A stretch of 64,000 nucleotides of DNA from Rhabdophis nuchalis (Eukaryota; Chordata; Lepidosauria; Squamata; Natricidae). A program made the position numbers and the translations under genes. Positions 24,351 through 34,859 of the stretch are shown here, piece after piece. Every line of letters begins with the position of its first letter. Position 1 is the stretch's first letter. The stretch covers positions 16,508,001 through 16,572,000 of the forward strand of contig CM077649.1 of assembly GCA_039707465.1 (NCBI GenBank), in the 5' to 3' direction. The notes under the pieces were generated by a model. The model saw only the letters and a program-made list of their open reading frames with translations, had not been told where the DNA came from and made no database searches.

Positions 24351-24701
24351 GCAATAGCACTAATATCACAGTGCTTTACAGCAGGGGTCTCCAATCTTTG
24401 CAACTTTTAAGTCTGAAGGATTTCAGCAAAGCTGGCTGGAGAAGTCTGGGAGCTGAAGTCCTTCAGACTTAAAGTTGCAAAGGTTGGAGACCCCTGCTTT
24501 ACAGCCCTCTCTAAGAGGTTTATAGAATCAGCAGATTGCTCCCAACAATCTGGGTCCTCTTTTTACCGACTTTGGAAGGAAGAAAGGCTGAATCAAATTT
24601 GAGCCTGGCGAGATTCGAACTGCCAAATTGCAAGCAGCTAGCAGTCAGCAGAAGTAGCCTGCATTATTGCAATCTAACCATTCTGTCACCGCAGCTCTTT
24701 A
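24351..24701 (-). mobile_element. Sauria SINE with nested MITE
   Basis: In minus sense it has a tRNA-derived head (GAGCTGCGGTGACAGAATGG, with the B-box-like GTTCGAATC at ~24610), the middle TTCCTTCCAAAGTCGG, AGAGGACCCAGATTGTTGGG, and the 3' end CTTAGAGAGGGCTGTAAAG ... GCTATTGC. This is the Sauria SINE of squamates. A palindromic MITE sits inside at 24382-24496. Confidence 0.8.
24382..24496. mobile_element. Snap-back hAT MITE (GGGTCTCCAA subfamily)
   Basis: Ends CAGGGGTCTCC / GGAGACCCCTG with a perfect 8-bp TSD CTTTACAG (24374-24381, 24497-24504). Arms palindromic except for a short deletion in the left arm. Confidence 0.9.
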
Positions 24702-25156
24702 ACACGTGAATTAAAGATTAAAAATAGAAGATGGGGCAAATCAAGTAAAACAAGGATCTGAGATTTCCATTGTAGAAAGAAATAATCTATAAATTTTGGC
24801 TAACCTAAGAAAATAATTACTCAATCCACTCTGAAAGATCTATAAAGAAACAAAAACTTTTCCTGTGAAAAGGCAAAGACCTTTCAGAGGAAAGGTAAAG
24901 TATTGTAATTATTTACCACCCCATAGTGATTTGTTAACTAAAAAGAACCAGGGGACATTGGTAACTGAAATATTTTGAGAATGATGTTTCTTTATTCAGA
25001 GTTGGTGTACAAAAGCAATATTATCTCTAACTGAGCGGTGACATTCATAATAAATCAGGATACAGACAAAATGACACTCTCACTTGCAATCTGACAACCG
25101 AAGCAATATTTGGGGGGACCTTGGTGATCTCTCAGCTTGCTTATTTTCTTGCAGAT

Positions 25157-25187
25157 GTTTCAGTACCAAACTAGGTAACATCATCAG
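25157..25187 (-). ncRNA. Hammerhead-ribozyme-like core (inverted Penelope repeat)
   Basis: The minus strand reads CTGATGA, a hairpin with stem GTTACC/GGTAC, then GAAAC: the two conserved hammerhead boxes with stem II between. The stem has one mismatch. Penelope-like elements are known to carry such motifs in their terminal repeats. Activity is not established. Confidence 0.55.
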
Positions 25188-25529
25188 TGTTAGTAAGGAG
25201 TGCAGTTTGCTGTCAATTTATATTCTGATGGCTTGCCTGGCAGTGTTGGTGGGGATGGTCTTAGAGATTCTTTGCTTGGGCTCTTTCCTGTTGGTTTCTT
25301 TGGCAGTCTCTTTGGCAGTTTCTTGATTGACAACCAGTCATCCACAACATACAATGTAAGGACTGCAACAACCACAAGACACTATGTAGAACAAACAGGC
25401 AGAAGACTGGCAGAACACATCCATGAAGACCAACTAACTGTCAGAAGACATGATGAGAATTCTTTAATTTCACAACATAAAGACAGATTTAACCATAGTT
25501 TCAATTGGGAGAATGTGAAACTCCTAGAC

Positions 25530-25665
25530 CAGGGGTGTCCAAACTTGGGAACTTTAAGACTTGTGGACTTCAACTCCCAGAATTCCCCAGCCAGCATTTG
25601 CTGGCTGGGGAATTCTGGGAGTTGAAGTCCACAAGTCTTAAAGTTCCCAAGTTTGGACACCCCTG
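25530..25665. mobile_element. Snap-back hAT MITE (GGGTGTCCAAA subfamily)
   Basis: Ends CAGGGGTGTCCAAACTTGGG / complement, perfect 8-bp TSD TCCTAGAC (25522-25529, 25666-25673), arms almost perfectly palindromic, which suggests a recent copy. Confidence 0.9.
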
Positions 25666-25673
25666 TCCTAGAC

Positions 25674-26020
25674 CCATGACGGCGAACCTATGGCACATGT
25701 GCCAGAGGTGGCACACAGGCCCTCTCTGTGGGCATGTGGTCTGTCACCAGTTGCTCTTCTGGTTTAAAAACCATGCTCTTTTTTGGGCTGTTTTCAGGCA
25801 GGAAAATGGCCCAAAAAACAGTATGAAAATGGCCCAAAAGCGCCTGAAAATGACATGAAAATGGTCCAAAAACCAGCCTGAAAATACCCCAAGAAATGGC
25901 CTGAAAACAGCCAAAAATGGTCAAAAGCAGGCTTGTGTGCAATGGCCAGCTGGTCTTCAGGTTTCCAGTGCTCCAGCACATGCCCATGCACGTACGTGTG
26001 TTCTGGTTTGTACATATAAG
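25674..26020. mobile_element. hAT-type element (GGCGAACCTATGG family)
   Basis: Left end CCATGACGGCGAACCTATGG and the GGCCCTCTCTGTGGGCATG block match the family at 6020 and 17755. It contains an internal array of degenerate ~25-30 bp units (GGCCCAAAA / GCCTGAAAA). The right boundary is uncertain. Confidence 0.5.
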
Positions 26021-26307
26021 CAAGGGACATATAAACATTAACAACATGTATAAACTATACAAAAGAGACTCACTCAGCCCAAAAAGGAAGAAAAAGTCCC
26101 AAGCATCTTCCCACCAACACCCAGATCAGCATAGATTAACTCCAAGTTAACATCAGAATAACAAGTAAGCAATGCCCCAATCAAGAAACTGCCAAAGAAG
26201 CCAACCGGAAACAGCTGAAGCAAAGAATCTCTAAGACCTTCACCATCAACATTGACAGGCAAGCCACCAGAATATAAAGTGACAGCAAACTGCACTTCTT
26301 ACTAACA

Positions 26308-26339
26308 CTGATGATGTTACCTAGTTTGGGTAATGAAAC
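26308..26339 (+). ncRNA. Hammerhead-ribozyme-like core (Penelope 3' repeat)
   Basis: CTGATGA, stem GTTACC paired with GGTAAT (one G-U) around a 7-nt loop, then GAAAC. This is the best-preserved core of the set. The sequence after GAAAC is shortened relative to the copy at 25157-25187, which continues ATCTGCAAG. That may remove the cleavage-site side. Confidence 0.6.
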
Positions 26340-26432
26340 AAGCTCAGAGAATTCCAAGGACCCTTCCTGTCACATGGAATGTATATGGGTAGCATTTGCT
26401 ATAGAAATGAAAATCACAGATTCTACATATTA

Positions 26433-26433
<1 letters not shown>

Positions 26434-26463
<30 letters not shown>
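26434..26463. repeat. (TG)n microsatellite
   Basis: About 15 uninterrupted TG units. A matching (CA)n run begins at about 26728 in inverted orientation. Confidence 0.9.
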
Positions 26464-26588
26464 CACAACACCCTGGTAATCCCCAATTAAGGGAGGAAGC
26501 ATACTGCTTTCCTTTTCTGCCTTTCGGCTCATCACCAGAGACCATCTAGACAGAAAGCCATTAGTTTCGTTGTGTCTTTTTTATATAT

Positions 26589-26755
26589 GTGTGTTAGGTT
26601 TTTTGAGCTGATCAATAAATAAGGGGTATGGCTAGCTGATGAGAGCTAAATAGTCTCTATTTAGCTAAATAGGCTAAATAGACTATCCTAGTCTCCCTGT
26701 TTGTTTATTTATCAGCTCAAAGAACCTAACACACACACACACACACACACACTCA
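26589..26755. repeat. Inverted repeat with (TG)/(CA) ends
   Basis: GTGTGTTAGGTT...GAGCTGATCAATAAATAAG (26589-26625) is repeated inverted at about 26699-26737 as TTATTTATCAGCTCAAAGAA...CTAACACAC, and runs into a (CA)n tract. It abuts the 5' edge of the Penelope RT remnant and may be part of its terminal repeat. Confidence 0.65.
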
Positions 26756-26761
26756 CACATA

Positions 26762-28105
26762 TATTGTAGAGTCAGCCAAATTCCTCGCAAAACAACTCCA
26801 ACCCTACGCAGAATCTACCACCTCACAGTACAAAGCTCACTCCACTTCATAGAAACAATAAAGAAACAAAACCTACAACCCAGCGACCTACTGGTGAGCT
26901 TTGATGTCATATCCCTCTTCACCCAAGTGCCTATAAAAGAAGCCTTGACTGCTATCCAGAACAAATACAACCCCCCTAAGCACATCCTGGACTTGACCAA
27001 CCACTGCCTAACCAACACATACTTCATCCATAATGGACAAAGATACAAACTGATAGAAGGAGCACCCATGGGATCACACCTCTCACCAGTCATCACAAAC
27101 TTATACATGGAACATCTAGCTGGCAAAGACCACCTGAAAACCGTATTACACACTCTCACAAACATATTAATCTCCAACAGATTCCAAAGAAAAACAATTG
27201 CCAAACTAATCCAAAAGGAGACACCTTCTAAGAACCGAGACACAGAACAGGACATTATCACCCCCCCCCCTCCCTTACATCAAAGGCACCACAGATAAAA
27301 TCAGCAATATACTCCACGAGCATAATATCAAGACAGCCTTCAACACTGACCCAAAAATAGCCAACATCTTAAGAAACCCCAAAGACAAGATCCAGCTAAA
27401 AAACCAAGGAGTCTACGAAATACCATGCATAATCTGCCCTGCAACATACATTGGACAAACTAATAGGAGAATAAATGCATGCATCGCAGAACACAAGAAC
27501 ACAATCAGAAAAAAAGAAAAAGCTTCCTCCCTTTTCCAGCACTTTAAAGCTACAGGACATGAAATTGATTTTGAAGGAACCAAATTAATCTCCAAAACTG
27601 AACACTTCAACAAGAAAATAATTAGGGAAGCCATCGAAATAGAGAAACACCCCCACAACATGAATAAACATGACAATACCTCCCACCTACCAGACATGTG
27701 GAAACCAGCCCTAATCAACAAACGAGCCCCACCCACCACCCAGGTTGTTACAACACAAAAGAACAATGGACGCACAGCCAACACCAATCAGCACCAATCT
27801 ACCAATCATGATACAACTACACAGCCAATCAACCCACTCACAGCAACAAAGCCAGCATTCCACACACCCCCAACAAGATTTATAGAAAGACAGCAGCTCC
27901 GACCATGCTTTACTCACACAAACACGAAGCTGAAAACACCAGCCTGAAGATGGTGAGTGAGACCTTGCCGAAACATTGCCAAGCCATCTCAATCTTACAT
28001 GGGAAAAGACCCGAATACAACAAGACCAGCATATATATACCCTACATTAGAGACAAAGACAACAAAACTGGAAAACAGAATTTCTACCACCATTTGTAAG
28101 AATAC
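26762..28105 (+). mobile_element. Penelope-like retroelement remnant (RT and GIY-YIG endonuclease)
   Basis: Frame 2 (about 26762-27260) encodes part of a Penelope-type reverse transcriptase: DLLVSFDVISLFTQVPIKEA, YFIHNGQRYKLIEGAPMGSH, then LSPVITNLYME. The MGS.LSP motif and 'DVISLFT' are typical of this class. After a C-run at about 27262 the frame shifts. Frame 3 (27408-27725) encodes GVYEIPCIICPATYIGQTNR, AEHKNTI, HFKATGHEI: a GIY-YIG nuclease domain with its Tyr and the IGQT-R-EH pattern. Only the C-terminal half survives. Penelope-like elements retrotranspose with this RT plus GIY-YIG pair. The two domains are no longer in one frame, so it is a pseudogene. Confidence 0.85.
27944..27974 (+). 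ncRNA. Hammerhead-ribozyme-like core (Penelope 3' region)
   Basis: CTGAAGA, stem GGTGAG paired with CTTGCC through two wobbles around a short loop, then GAAAC. It lies directly 3' of the GIY-YIG coding region, where Penelope terminal-repeat hammerheads are expected. Different sequence from the other cores but the same architecture. Confidence 0.5.
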
Positions 28106-28109
28106 CACC

Positions 28110-29110
28110 TAGGAAAAAAGTGTGTTATTGAAAGAGGTGGGGACAAGAAAAGCCATCAATAGCAGAAACAATGAAAGCATTGCTGTTAAGAAAGCACTGA
28201 TTATAGACAGAGCACCTGGAAAGATAATGGCAGAAGAGGTTTGAATAAACAAATGGACAAGAGATTATATAAAAATATGTGGCTGCAGAAGAAGTAAATA
28301 AAGAACTGGGGGGAAATGAAACAGGCGGAAGAAAGGCTTCTAATTTTGGCTACAGAAAATATCTAGACACAACAGTAGAAAATCCAATGGTAAAAGAATT
28401 AATACAAGTTTTAGTTGAAGCAGTAGAAGAAAAAAATGTGGGATATTGTAAAGTAGGTAGAATATTAGTCATAGAAAATAGAATAGCCAGCCATAGTTGT
28501 TGAGAATATGGAGATGACCACATAATAACAGATTATGCATTTTAAACAGAAGGATTTTTTCTTGGGTTTTTTTTTATAAAGAATTGCTTACAGTTCCAAA
28601 AGAAGTCATTTCTCAAAAGGATGTTGAGAAATCACTTGAAATAAAAACAGAAGGAAAAGATGAAGTTGCTACTAAGTTAAGAAAAAAGGAAGATAAAGAT
28701 GATGAAGAGACAGAAATATCCTTATATTAAGGAAATAAAATTATGGCTGAAGAGGAAAGCTGTGAAAAATTGACTCATGATACGCTAAGAGTTGGCAAAA
28801 GCAATACAGACAGGATATTAAAGAAGTTCAACTTTATCTTGCTTAGGCAAGATTAAATTACTAAGTCACAAACCTTAGAACTACATCCACGTTGTTAGTC
28901 TGTACTTTGGATTTCATGGTACAAAGCTATGCAGTGGGCAGATATGTATACCTGTCAGAAGGGTTTGGAACATGTAAAACTATAGATTCCCACATATCTT
29001 GTCAAATTGGAAGAAAGAGGAATCTAGAGAAAGAAGAAGCTCAGAAGTATAAACCAGAACAGGATGCCAGTGGTGGGAAATAAGATTGCAGAAAAACGTA
29101 AGATTTTTTA
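28110..29110 (+). other. Unidentified lysine/glutamate-rich, possibly L1 ORF1-derived sequence
   Basis: Broken plus-strand frames give charged coiled-coil-like peptides (KTEGKDEVATKLRKKEDKDD, MAEEESCEK). The composition recalls the N-terminal half of squamate L1 ORF1, but I cannot show homology. Several stops are present. Confidence 0.25.
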
Positions 29111-29740
29111 AAAAAAAAAACAGAACTGGATATATAGGAAAATTTCTTGATACTTTATTTGCATATAACATTACAGTATTCTCGTTAAATCCTGGAAGGA
29201 TAAAAGTGTTATATTTGGGGTGTAGAAGGGTGTAGAAGAGAAGACATGATAAAAGGATATTTTGCTATAAATAAACAGTTAAGAAATGACCCAACAGGAA
29301 CCTTAAGCTAGGCTTAGAGAAGATAAACAGAGGGAGGAGTTAGGGCAGAGCACAAAGCGTGAAAAGAAAAAGAAGTACTTGCATTTCCAAAACAAAAATT
29401 AGTAGCATTTACAAGCCAAACTTTAATGACGTAATTAAGCACAGTATTTCTCTTTAAAATGAAACAATTTATTATATTCTACAACACCAATTCATGCACA
29501 TTTATTATTAAATAAAGTTTTTGGTTGATACACTTTTGGAAAACAATACAATTTCATATTTTCACACCTATGTTTCACAACTTTTCCATGGAAGAGAAAA
29601 TAATGTTCTAGAAAAAAGATGTGACTACTTTAATATAGGATCAAATTTCAGTATACATATAAAATACTTCTGATCAAATCTTTGTTTTGATACATGCACA
29701 TGCTGCTCATTTTTCCAAACAACAAGTTGTATTAGTCTAC
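29111..29740. other. Intergenic, nothing recognised
   Basis: AT-rich sequence without a gene I can name. Confidence 0.5.
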
Positions 29741-29755
29741 GAATTTCTGATTTGA

Positions 29756-29828
29756 AGTAAAGCTGGCTGGAGAAGTCTGGGAGCTGAAGTCCTTCAGACT
29801 TAAAGTTGCAAAGCTTGGGGACCCCTGT
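29756..29828. mobile_element. Half of a snap-back MITE
   Basis: Right arm only (AAGCTGGCTGGAGAAGTC ... GGGGACCCCTG) of the GGGTCTCCAA subfamily. The left arm is lost. Confidence 0.7.
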
Positions 29829-29974
29829 AATAAGGGACGTGGAAAAGAGGGAAAGTGCTGTCCATACACCTGTCACCTGTTGTTTAGACTGCTTTTGAAC
29901 ATAGGTGTTGCACTTTTCTGGAATAGCAATCAACCAGTATTGGAAAGCAGCCCAACTATCAATGGAATGCTTTG

Positions 29975-30198
29975 AATAGCAATAGCAATAGCATTTAGAC
30001 CAGTGGTGGGTTTCTGCAGGCTCGCACCTACTCGCGAGAGCCGGTTGGTGAAATTTAGAGAACCGGTGAGAGGGGGTTCCACCGGCGTACCTGGAAGTAA
30101 ATCTGGCCCGCCACTGCCAGTGACCCAACGGGAAGGAAAGGAAAGGAAAGGAAGGAAGGAAGGAAGGAAGGAAGAAAGAAAGAAAGAAAGAAAGAAAG

Positions 30199-30257
<59 letters not shown>

Positions 30258-30545
30258 ATTTATCATCACAATTGAGTCCAAAATTTTGGTTGCTAAGCAA
30301 GAGAGTTGTTAAATGAGTTTCACCACATTTTAAAAGGTGGCCACTCCCACCCTGTCACATGACTGCCAAGCCACGCCCACAAAATAGGCCACACCTACGG
30401 AGTAGGTTCTAAAAAATTTGAAACCCACCACTGATTTAGACGCATATATAGTATCACTTCACAATGCTTTACAGCCCTCTCTAAGCGAGGGCTGTAAAGA
30501 GCCAACCAACAATCTGGGTTCTCAATCTGAATGCTCATATAAAAA
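29975..30545 (-). mobile_element. Sauria SINE fragment split by a hAT element
   Basis: GCAATAGCAATAGCATTTAGAC (29979-30000) and GCATATATAGTATCACTTC ... TTTACAGCCCTCTCTAAG (30442-30485) are the two parts of an inverted Sauria-SINE 3' end. The hAT element 30001-30433 lies between them. Confidence 0.65.
30001..30433 (+). mobile_element. Microsatellite-carrying hAT MITE, copy 1
   Basis: TIRs CAGTGGTGGGTTTC / GAAACCCACCACTG; perfect TSD ATTTAGAC (29993-30000, 30434-30441). The interior is in fixed order: AGAGCCGGTTGGTGAAATTT, a block with GGCCCGCCACTGCC, an (AAGG/AAAG)n tract (about 30133-30258), TTTATCATCACAATTGAG, TTGGTTGCTAAGCAAGAG, GCCACGCCCACAAAATAGGC. No transposase. ORFs of repeated Phe-Leu-Ser or Lys-Glu-Arg come from the tetranucleotide tract and are not genes. 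Confidence 0.92.
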
Positions 30546-33010
30546 AAAAACCCTGTGTAAAACCAGAGTGAATTCTGACAATTTCTAAACCTCCCAACCA
30601 GGTCCTCAGTCCAAACTCAACCCCCCCCCCTCCATCTTCATCCCAAATTCAGGGACGGAGGGTAGTGATGGGTGGATGTTAGTGAGGAGAGGAAAGGAGT
30701 GAAACAAAATTGAAGAATCCATTTACTCCTGCTATGGTTAGTTTATGAAGTGTTATGGGTAATAAGATATTAGTGGCGTTATTCATGACAAGAAACCCTA
30801 ACTATCCACTTACATACCACTTAATTTAAGAGGCTTTGTGTCACATATTTTAAAAGATAAGATATCTCATATACAAATTGTGCTAGCTTGGAATATTCAT
30901 CTAGCTTTGTGCTTTGCGTTTGCTTTAAGCAGCAAGAAATAGCAAACCGAATGTATAGTATGTTTCACAAACATAGAATATACATAGAATATGGTATACT
31001 TTAACCAGAGATGAGAGGAATAGAAAAAAAAGCCACTATCCCTTTCATTTTAAAAAACAATAGTAAACTGCCAGAAGAGGGCGCTCCAATGCCACTGTGC
31101 CATATAGTCGGTCCTGCATCATTATATGTGATACTGAAATGATAATCCTAAAATTAATGTAACTTTAATGGAAAGGCAAAGGGAAGAATATAAACAAATG
31201 GAAGTCAGTTATTATTAATGCTAAAAATCAAAGATTTATCATATATATTTTGTCTAGTGATGCAGAAAACAGCATATTTTAAGAAATAAATGAAAATTCA
31301 GAAAAAAAGTGTTTGTGATTTCTGACAAGTCTAACTGGTAGTAATTAAAAGCATTTATATTGGATTATCCTGAGCATTATAATACTTGGATAACAGGATG
31401 ATGATCATGTCAGCAAAAGAAATAAAGACATAACCTGCTTATTTCTCTTTATGAAATGACTAATATAGATTTTTGAGGTATCTGTAAAAAGATGTTCATG
31501 CTTTATAAATAATAAAAATGCTACGTTTTTCTGAATAAATACTATGCACTAGATTCTAATTTATTTCTGAAATTATTGGGCTTATTCTACCTGACTGAAA
31601 TCACAATTAGCATCTTACACTTTACACAATTATTGTAGCCTTGAATCTGCAAAGACCAAAAATAATTATTTCTAGTGTCATCTGTTCCTTTGGAGTTAAT
31701 ACACCATACCCAGTTTGGAAGTGCTGCACTTTACTTAATCAAGGCTTATATTAAATAACAGGAATGGACAGGTGGGAGGAAAAAGAGAGTATAGAAAACA
31801 TAATTGAATTATAAATAGACAGAAGAAACAATGAGAATTGTGATTGATAAGTATCTGGTTAGAAAAAGGATATGTGTTTTTAAATATAGTATTTAGTCTA
31901 ACTATAAATCTAGTTCATATTAACATGTAGAAAAGAAATAAAAAGGTGATTAATTTTATCTTTATAGTGAAAAACTGAATGTGGGACAATCCATTATTCA
32001 GATCAGATAATTTATTACAGTCATGATTGTAAAAAAATCATGACTCCAACCCAAAATCAATTCTTAGCAGGTAGTCAATTGACTGAAAACATTTATACAG
32101 GGTTATGTTAACAATAACCTTCCTGGGAAACTTTTAAAATGCATTGAAATAAAATAAATAACTTGCCAAATAAGTTGTCAATCATTTGTCTCCATACATC
32201 ACAAAATTAAATTTTATTAAACATTTAGTTTTTTTAAAAGGGACTTCATCATTTGAATCTGTGAAAGAATTGTGATATGAAATCTATCTGATCTGTCAGG
32301 AACTCCATTAAGAACTGAAGCTATATAAAGCAATAGATTTTATCATATAATGGACATTATAGCAGCAGATAAGAGACAGAAACAAAATCTTTCAGCAAAG
32401 GGGATATATCAGTATCTTCCCAGTAAAGCTGAAGCACTGAATTGAGCCAAGGTGAAACATTTTATCAAGATTTTATATCACATTTTGATAACAAAATATA
32501 AAGATTTTTAGCCAGGATGAATTTTATTTGGCTTTTCTTTTTGAAAACAAAAAGGGAAAGGTTTTAAATCATTCTGCATAAATCAATATTATTTGTTATA
32601 TTCTAATTTCGTTAGTCTGGAAACATTCAAGGATGCAAGAGGAATGTAAACATATCACTATTAATTAGTATCTCAAATTCTTGAGTGATGGTAAGCAGGA
32701 GAAACTGGGCTATGATGTTCTCAGAACAGGACATCCATTTTAAGCCAATAAATGGTCTTGCTTGTTTAGGTTCTACTTCAATAATTTTTGTCTCCAAACA
32801 TTGAGAACATAACAAGGAATTGTTATACCATTATATTTGCCATTATATGCACACATCCTTGGGCATAAGCATAAAAATGTAAAACAAAATTAGCGGAACT
32901 AATTGCCTGGTAACATTCTGGAAATGTCTGTGTAAAGCTTTTTAACAACAACACAGAGTGGTTTTTCTGGGCTGCTCCTACGCCTTTAGAGTTTAATATA
33001 TAACTATAGT
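30546..33010. other. Intergenic, mostly unique AT-rich sequence
   Basis: No gene recognised over ~2.5 kb, apart from a C-run at about 30620-30631. Low repeat content makes it a plausible place for conserved non-coding elements, but that cannot be judged from one sequence. Confidence 0.5.
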
Positions 33011-33021
33011 GTTCTTTAGTG

Positions 33022-33156
33022 CAGGGGTCTCCAACCTTTGCAACTTTAAGTCTGAAGGACTTCAGCTCCCAGACTTCTCCAGCCAGCTTTGCTGGCTGGA
33101 GAATTCTGGGAGCTGAAGTCCTTCAGACTTAAAGTTGCAAAGGTTGGAGACCCCTG
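33022..33156. mobile_element. Snap-back hAT MITE (GGGTCTCCAA subfamily)
   Basis: Perfect 8-bp TSD CTTTAGTG (33014-33021, 33157-33164). The two ~65-bp arms around GCCAGCTTTGCTGGC differ at about one site. Best reference copy of this subfamily in the window. Confidence 0.92.
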
Positions 33157-33892
33157 CTTTAGTGAATTCCCATCTGAGTATTAACCAGGCCCGTCTCCGC
33201 TTTGTTTCTAAGCCCAGAGTGTAAGTCAGTTACTGCTACTTGTGGATACAACTTCATAACCAAATCAAATCATTTATTACTCGCTTCCTTGCTCACAAAA
33301 CAATCTTATTGATGTTCTGGGAAACTGAACAATTAAAATGCAGTGATTTAAAAATGAGGACAAATTGTTTTGATATCTGCCGGTTTCTTCTTTAGATCAC
33401 AATGAAATTGGATAGTCAGGGTCTAAGCTGTTTGGTGCTTTAAAGTTTAATACCACCATCATCTTAACGTTGTTTTGTGGTAAATATATTACTGTATCAA
33501 GGTAGATGTTTCAGTAAAAAACATGCTCAGGCATGATTCAGCAGTTACCAGTTGTATCTGGATTATGCTAATATTTGTGATTTTTAAAACTCTGCTCCTT
33601 ATTGCAAATATGAGGGTAGAATTATTTTAATCTCTGTTAATTCTATGAAATAGATGTTAATTTAATTATCTTATTGCATCAGAACAATTAACTACAGATT
33701 TTTAGTGATTATGGTAATGGTACATTATTTTTTTAAAAAATGGTTTAGAAGTGACTACTCCTTATAGTTGTTTCTATACTCTTATCTTACTATTTATTGA
33801 ATTGCTGTACCAAAAATACTTCATTGACAATAATTGCACAAAAGTAGGACTAAAAAACGTGACCCTTTAAAGTTATTTTTGAATGAGCAAAG

Positions 33893-34124
33893 CAGTGGTG
33901 GGTTCCTACCAGTTCAGACTGGTTCGGCAGCCTGGATCGCTGGAACCAGCAGTGACCCAGACTTGCCATGCCCCCGAACCAGTTCCCTGATCGCCATTGA
34001 TGACGCCATCTTGTTTTTTACTTCTGCACATGCGCAAAATAATTTTAATAGTACTATGTATGCATGCACGAAGCGCGCACAAGAGCAAACCAGCAGTAGT
34101 AGTGCCTCCCGGAACCCACCCCTG
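33893..34124. mobile_element. hAT MITE, 232-bp relative of the CAGTGGTGGG family
   Basis: Ends CAGTGGTGGGTTCC and GGAACCCACCCCTG; perfect TSD GAGCAAAG (33885-33892, 34125-34132). The interior (ACTGGTTCGGCAGCC, CACATGCGCAAAAT) differs from the microsatellite-bearing copies, so only the TIRs are shared. Confidence 0.9.
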
Positions 34125-34729
34125 GAGCAAAGTACTGTAAGAGTAATCTTATAAACTATTTTGTGTCCTCAAATAAGAATTATTTTTAATGCTTTCATTT
34201 CAGTGACTGATGCATTATCCTTTTTCATCTTTTGATTTTTTTTAATGAAGTGTTATTTACTGTATAAGAAACATTTTTCTTATAAAGAGTGGCAGCCTTA
34301 TTTTGTTCTTATTCAATGTTTTTTAGATTCTTTAACTTTAGTTTGATATTAAATAATGGCAAACCTTAAAATAGGAAAGTGCATAAATAGATGAGAAGCT
34401 CCAAGGTTCAAACTGAAATAGTTATTTTGTTTGTTCAGCTGCATGTATCCTGGTAGGTCTGAGCTCATTGCATATTTGGTATATTTATAAGCCACTCCAT
34501 TTAAAACGCCTTATCTTTCATAACGATGCATTATTTAGTATTGGTGATCTTTAACAATTGAGAGTGCCTAATTTTATCACTGTCAGAATGATACAAAGGA
34601 AATTTCGGTAATTATTCTGATAGGAAAAGCAGTTCAAAGGAAGATTTCACAGCCATTATGATTTCACTGGTTCCACTATAACTAGCTCTAAACTATTTCA
34701 CAGATATGGGACTCTTGATAAATCTAACC

Positions 34730-34850
34730 CAGGGGTTCCCAAACATGGCAACTTGAAGACTTGTGGACTTCAGCTCCTAGCAGAGCTGGCTGGAGAATTC
34801 TGTGAGTTGAAGTCCACAAGTCTTCAAGTTGCCAAGTTTGGGAACCCCTG
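34730..34850. mobile_element. Snap-back hAT MITE (GGGTTCCCAAA subfamily)
   Basis: Ends CAGGGGTTCCCAAAC / complement, perfect TSD ATCTAACC (34722-34729, 34851-34858). Confidence 0.9.
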
Positions 34851-34859
34851 ATCTAACCC

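Larger units (their letters stand above)
25080..26360 (+). mobile_element. Penelope-like element remnant with inverted terminal repeats
   Basis: The left block (about 25080-25325) is the reverse complement of the right block (about 26076-26360), sharing GATGATGTTACCTAGTTTGG, GTCACTTTATATTC-like and AAGAAACTGCCAAAGAAGCC-like stretches. Between them, 25340-25527 encodes a GIY-YIG endonuclease-like remnant (HYVEQTGRRLAEHIHEDQL, SLISQHKDRFNHSFNWENVK), typical of Penelope-like C-termini; the first GIY-YIG residues are eroded. Later MITEs (25530-25665 and about 25674-26020) sit inside. Inverted LTR-like repeats are common in Penelope insertions. Confidence 0.7.

Noticed and set aside
30055..30300. 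Long Phe-Leu-Ser or Lys-Glu-Arg repeat ORFs (also at 40.9, 43.6 and 50.4 kb)
   Set aside because: They are translations of the AAAG/GA microsatellite tracts inside hAT MITEs, not proteins.
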